From assembly GCA_016218705.1 (NCBI GenBank), contig JACRDC010000054.1, forward strand, positions 1-40,124: 40,124 nucleotides of DNA, in the 5' to 3' direction. This document shows, piece after piece, positions 39,985-40,124 of the stretch; positions within the stretch are counted from its first letter, which is position 1, and each line of letters opens with the position of its first letter. This DNA is from Desulfarculus sp. (GTDB lineage Bacteria; Desulfobacterota; Desulfarculia; Desulfarculales; Desulfarculaceae). The notes beneath the pieces were generated by a model, which did no database searches, was not told where the DNA came from, and saw only the letters and a list, made by a program, of their open reading frames with translations. A program made the position numbers and the translations under genes.

Positions 39985-40124
39985 TGTGTTAGCAACGCAA
40001 TAGTGTCCCCTTCAATTGCAAAGCTAAAATGTCCCCTTCATGGGAGACATAATTAGCATGAGCCAATCGGAGAGGGGACGGCACCACGCCTTGCGGATGG
40101 TGCTTGAGGGCAGGATCAGCCTGA
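39985..40124 (+). mobile_element. Left end of an insertion sequence, partial
   Basis: The base composition shifts to AT-rich after about 39985. TGTCCCCTTCA occurs twice (40004 and 40030), just before a transposase start. This layout is like IS elements with TGTCCCC-type ends (ISNCY-like). The left boundary is approximate, and the right end is outside the window. Confidence 0.6.
40058..40124 (+). CDS. Transposase N-terminus, partial (cut by window edge)
   Basis: The first 22 codons only. It begins MSQSERGRHHALRMVLEGR, resembling the start of ISNCY-type transposases, which opens with a short basic helix before a helix-turn-helix. GGGAG lies 11 bases upstream of the ATG. Too short to assign to a family with confidence. 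Confidence 0.5.
   Translation, partial: MSQSERGRHHALRMVLEGRISL

Overview
This 40 kb window is GC-rich chromosomal DNA from a Gram-negative bacterium. Paired LptF/LptG lipopolysaccharide-export permeases and a PagL-type outer-membrane lipid A deacylase show the outer membrane. The rest fits a deltaproteobacterium (Desulfobacterota; a Desulfarculales-like genome is plausible but not proven): a TIGR03960-type radical SAM protein directly before RNase G, a DUF116 protein, DUF2318, long-form HisG, and NMT1 and SpoIIE signalling proteins. No rRNA, tRNA or CRISPR array was seen.

Layout. 1-3649: intergenic repeats, then a branched-chain amino acid ABC operon (livH-livM-livG-livF, no binding protein in view). 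3843-9733 (minus): a LOG-family hydrolase, two tandem cyclophilins (one secreted, one cytosolic), endonuclease III, an ACT protein, a UPF0210 protein, and a secreted spermidine-synthase-like protein with its membrane partner. 9913-15520 (plus): a metallo-beta-lactamase/beta-CASP protein, the TIGR03960 protein and RNase G, probably one RNA/translation operon. 15697-19232 (plus): a lipoate ligase-DUF116 fusion, a geranylgeranyl-reductase-like flavoprotein and a radical SAM protein. These resemble parts of the LipS1/LipS2/LipT lipoate-assembly route. 19254-26142 (minus): dGTPase, endonuclease IV, a protein with eight DDLDALLAELGG-type motifs, valyl-tRNA synthetase and an RsbW-like ATPase. 26190-28457 (plus): lptF-lptG. 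28640-30257 (minus): a glycosyltransferase and a lone response regulator. 30415-34001 (plus): lipid A deacylase, an NMT1-type binding protein and a membrane PP2C phosphatase overlapping it. 34145-37050 (minus): a Cys-rich secreted protein, then a DUF2318-FtsX-ATPase module. 37138-39903 (minus): hisI-hisG and an aminotransferase. 40058-end: the start of an insertion-sequence transposase.

Three dispersed repeat families fill the gaps. Family A (about 70-80 bp, hairpin-forming) starts 0 to 4 bases after a stop codon in all three places where the upstream gene is visible. Family B is a GC-rich palindrome, mostly in inverted pairs, two of them between convergent genes. Family C is one element with TCATTGCGAG-type ends.

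Best candidates for new biology: the lipoate cluster with its DUF116 fusion; the eight-motif acidic protein, whose motif resembles the CheY-docking peptide of FliM; the NMT1/PP2C sensor pair; and the stop-codon-adjacent repeats. All functional calls come from reading motifs by eye, with no database search.
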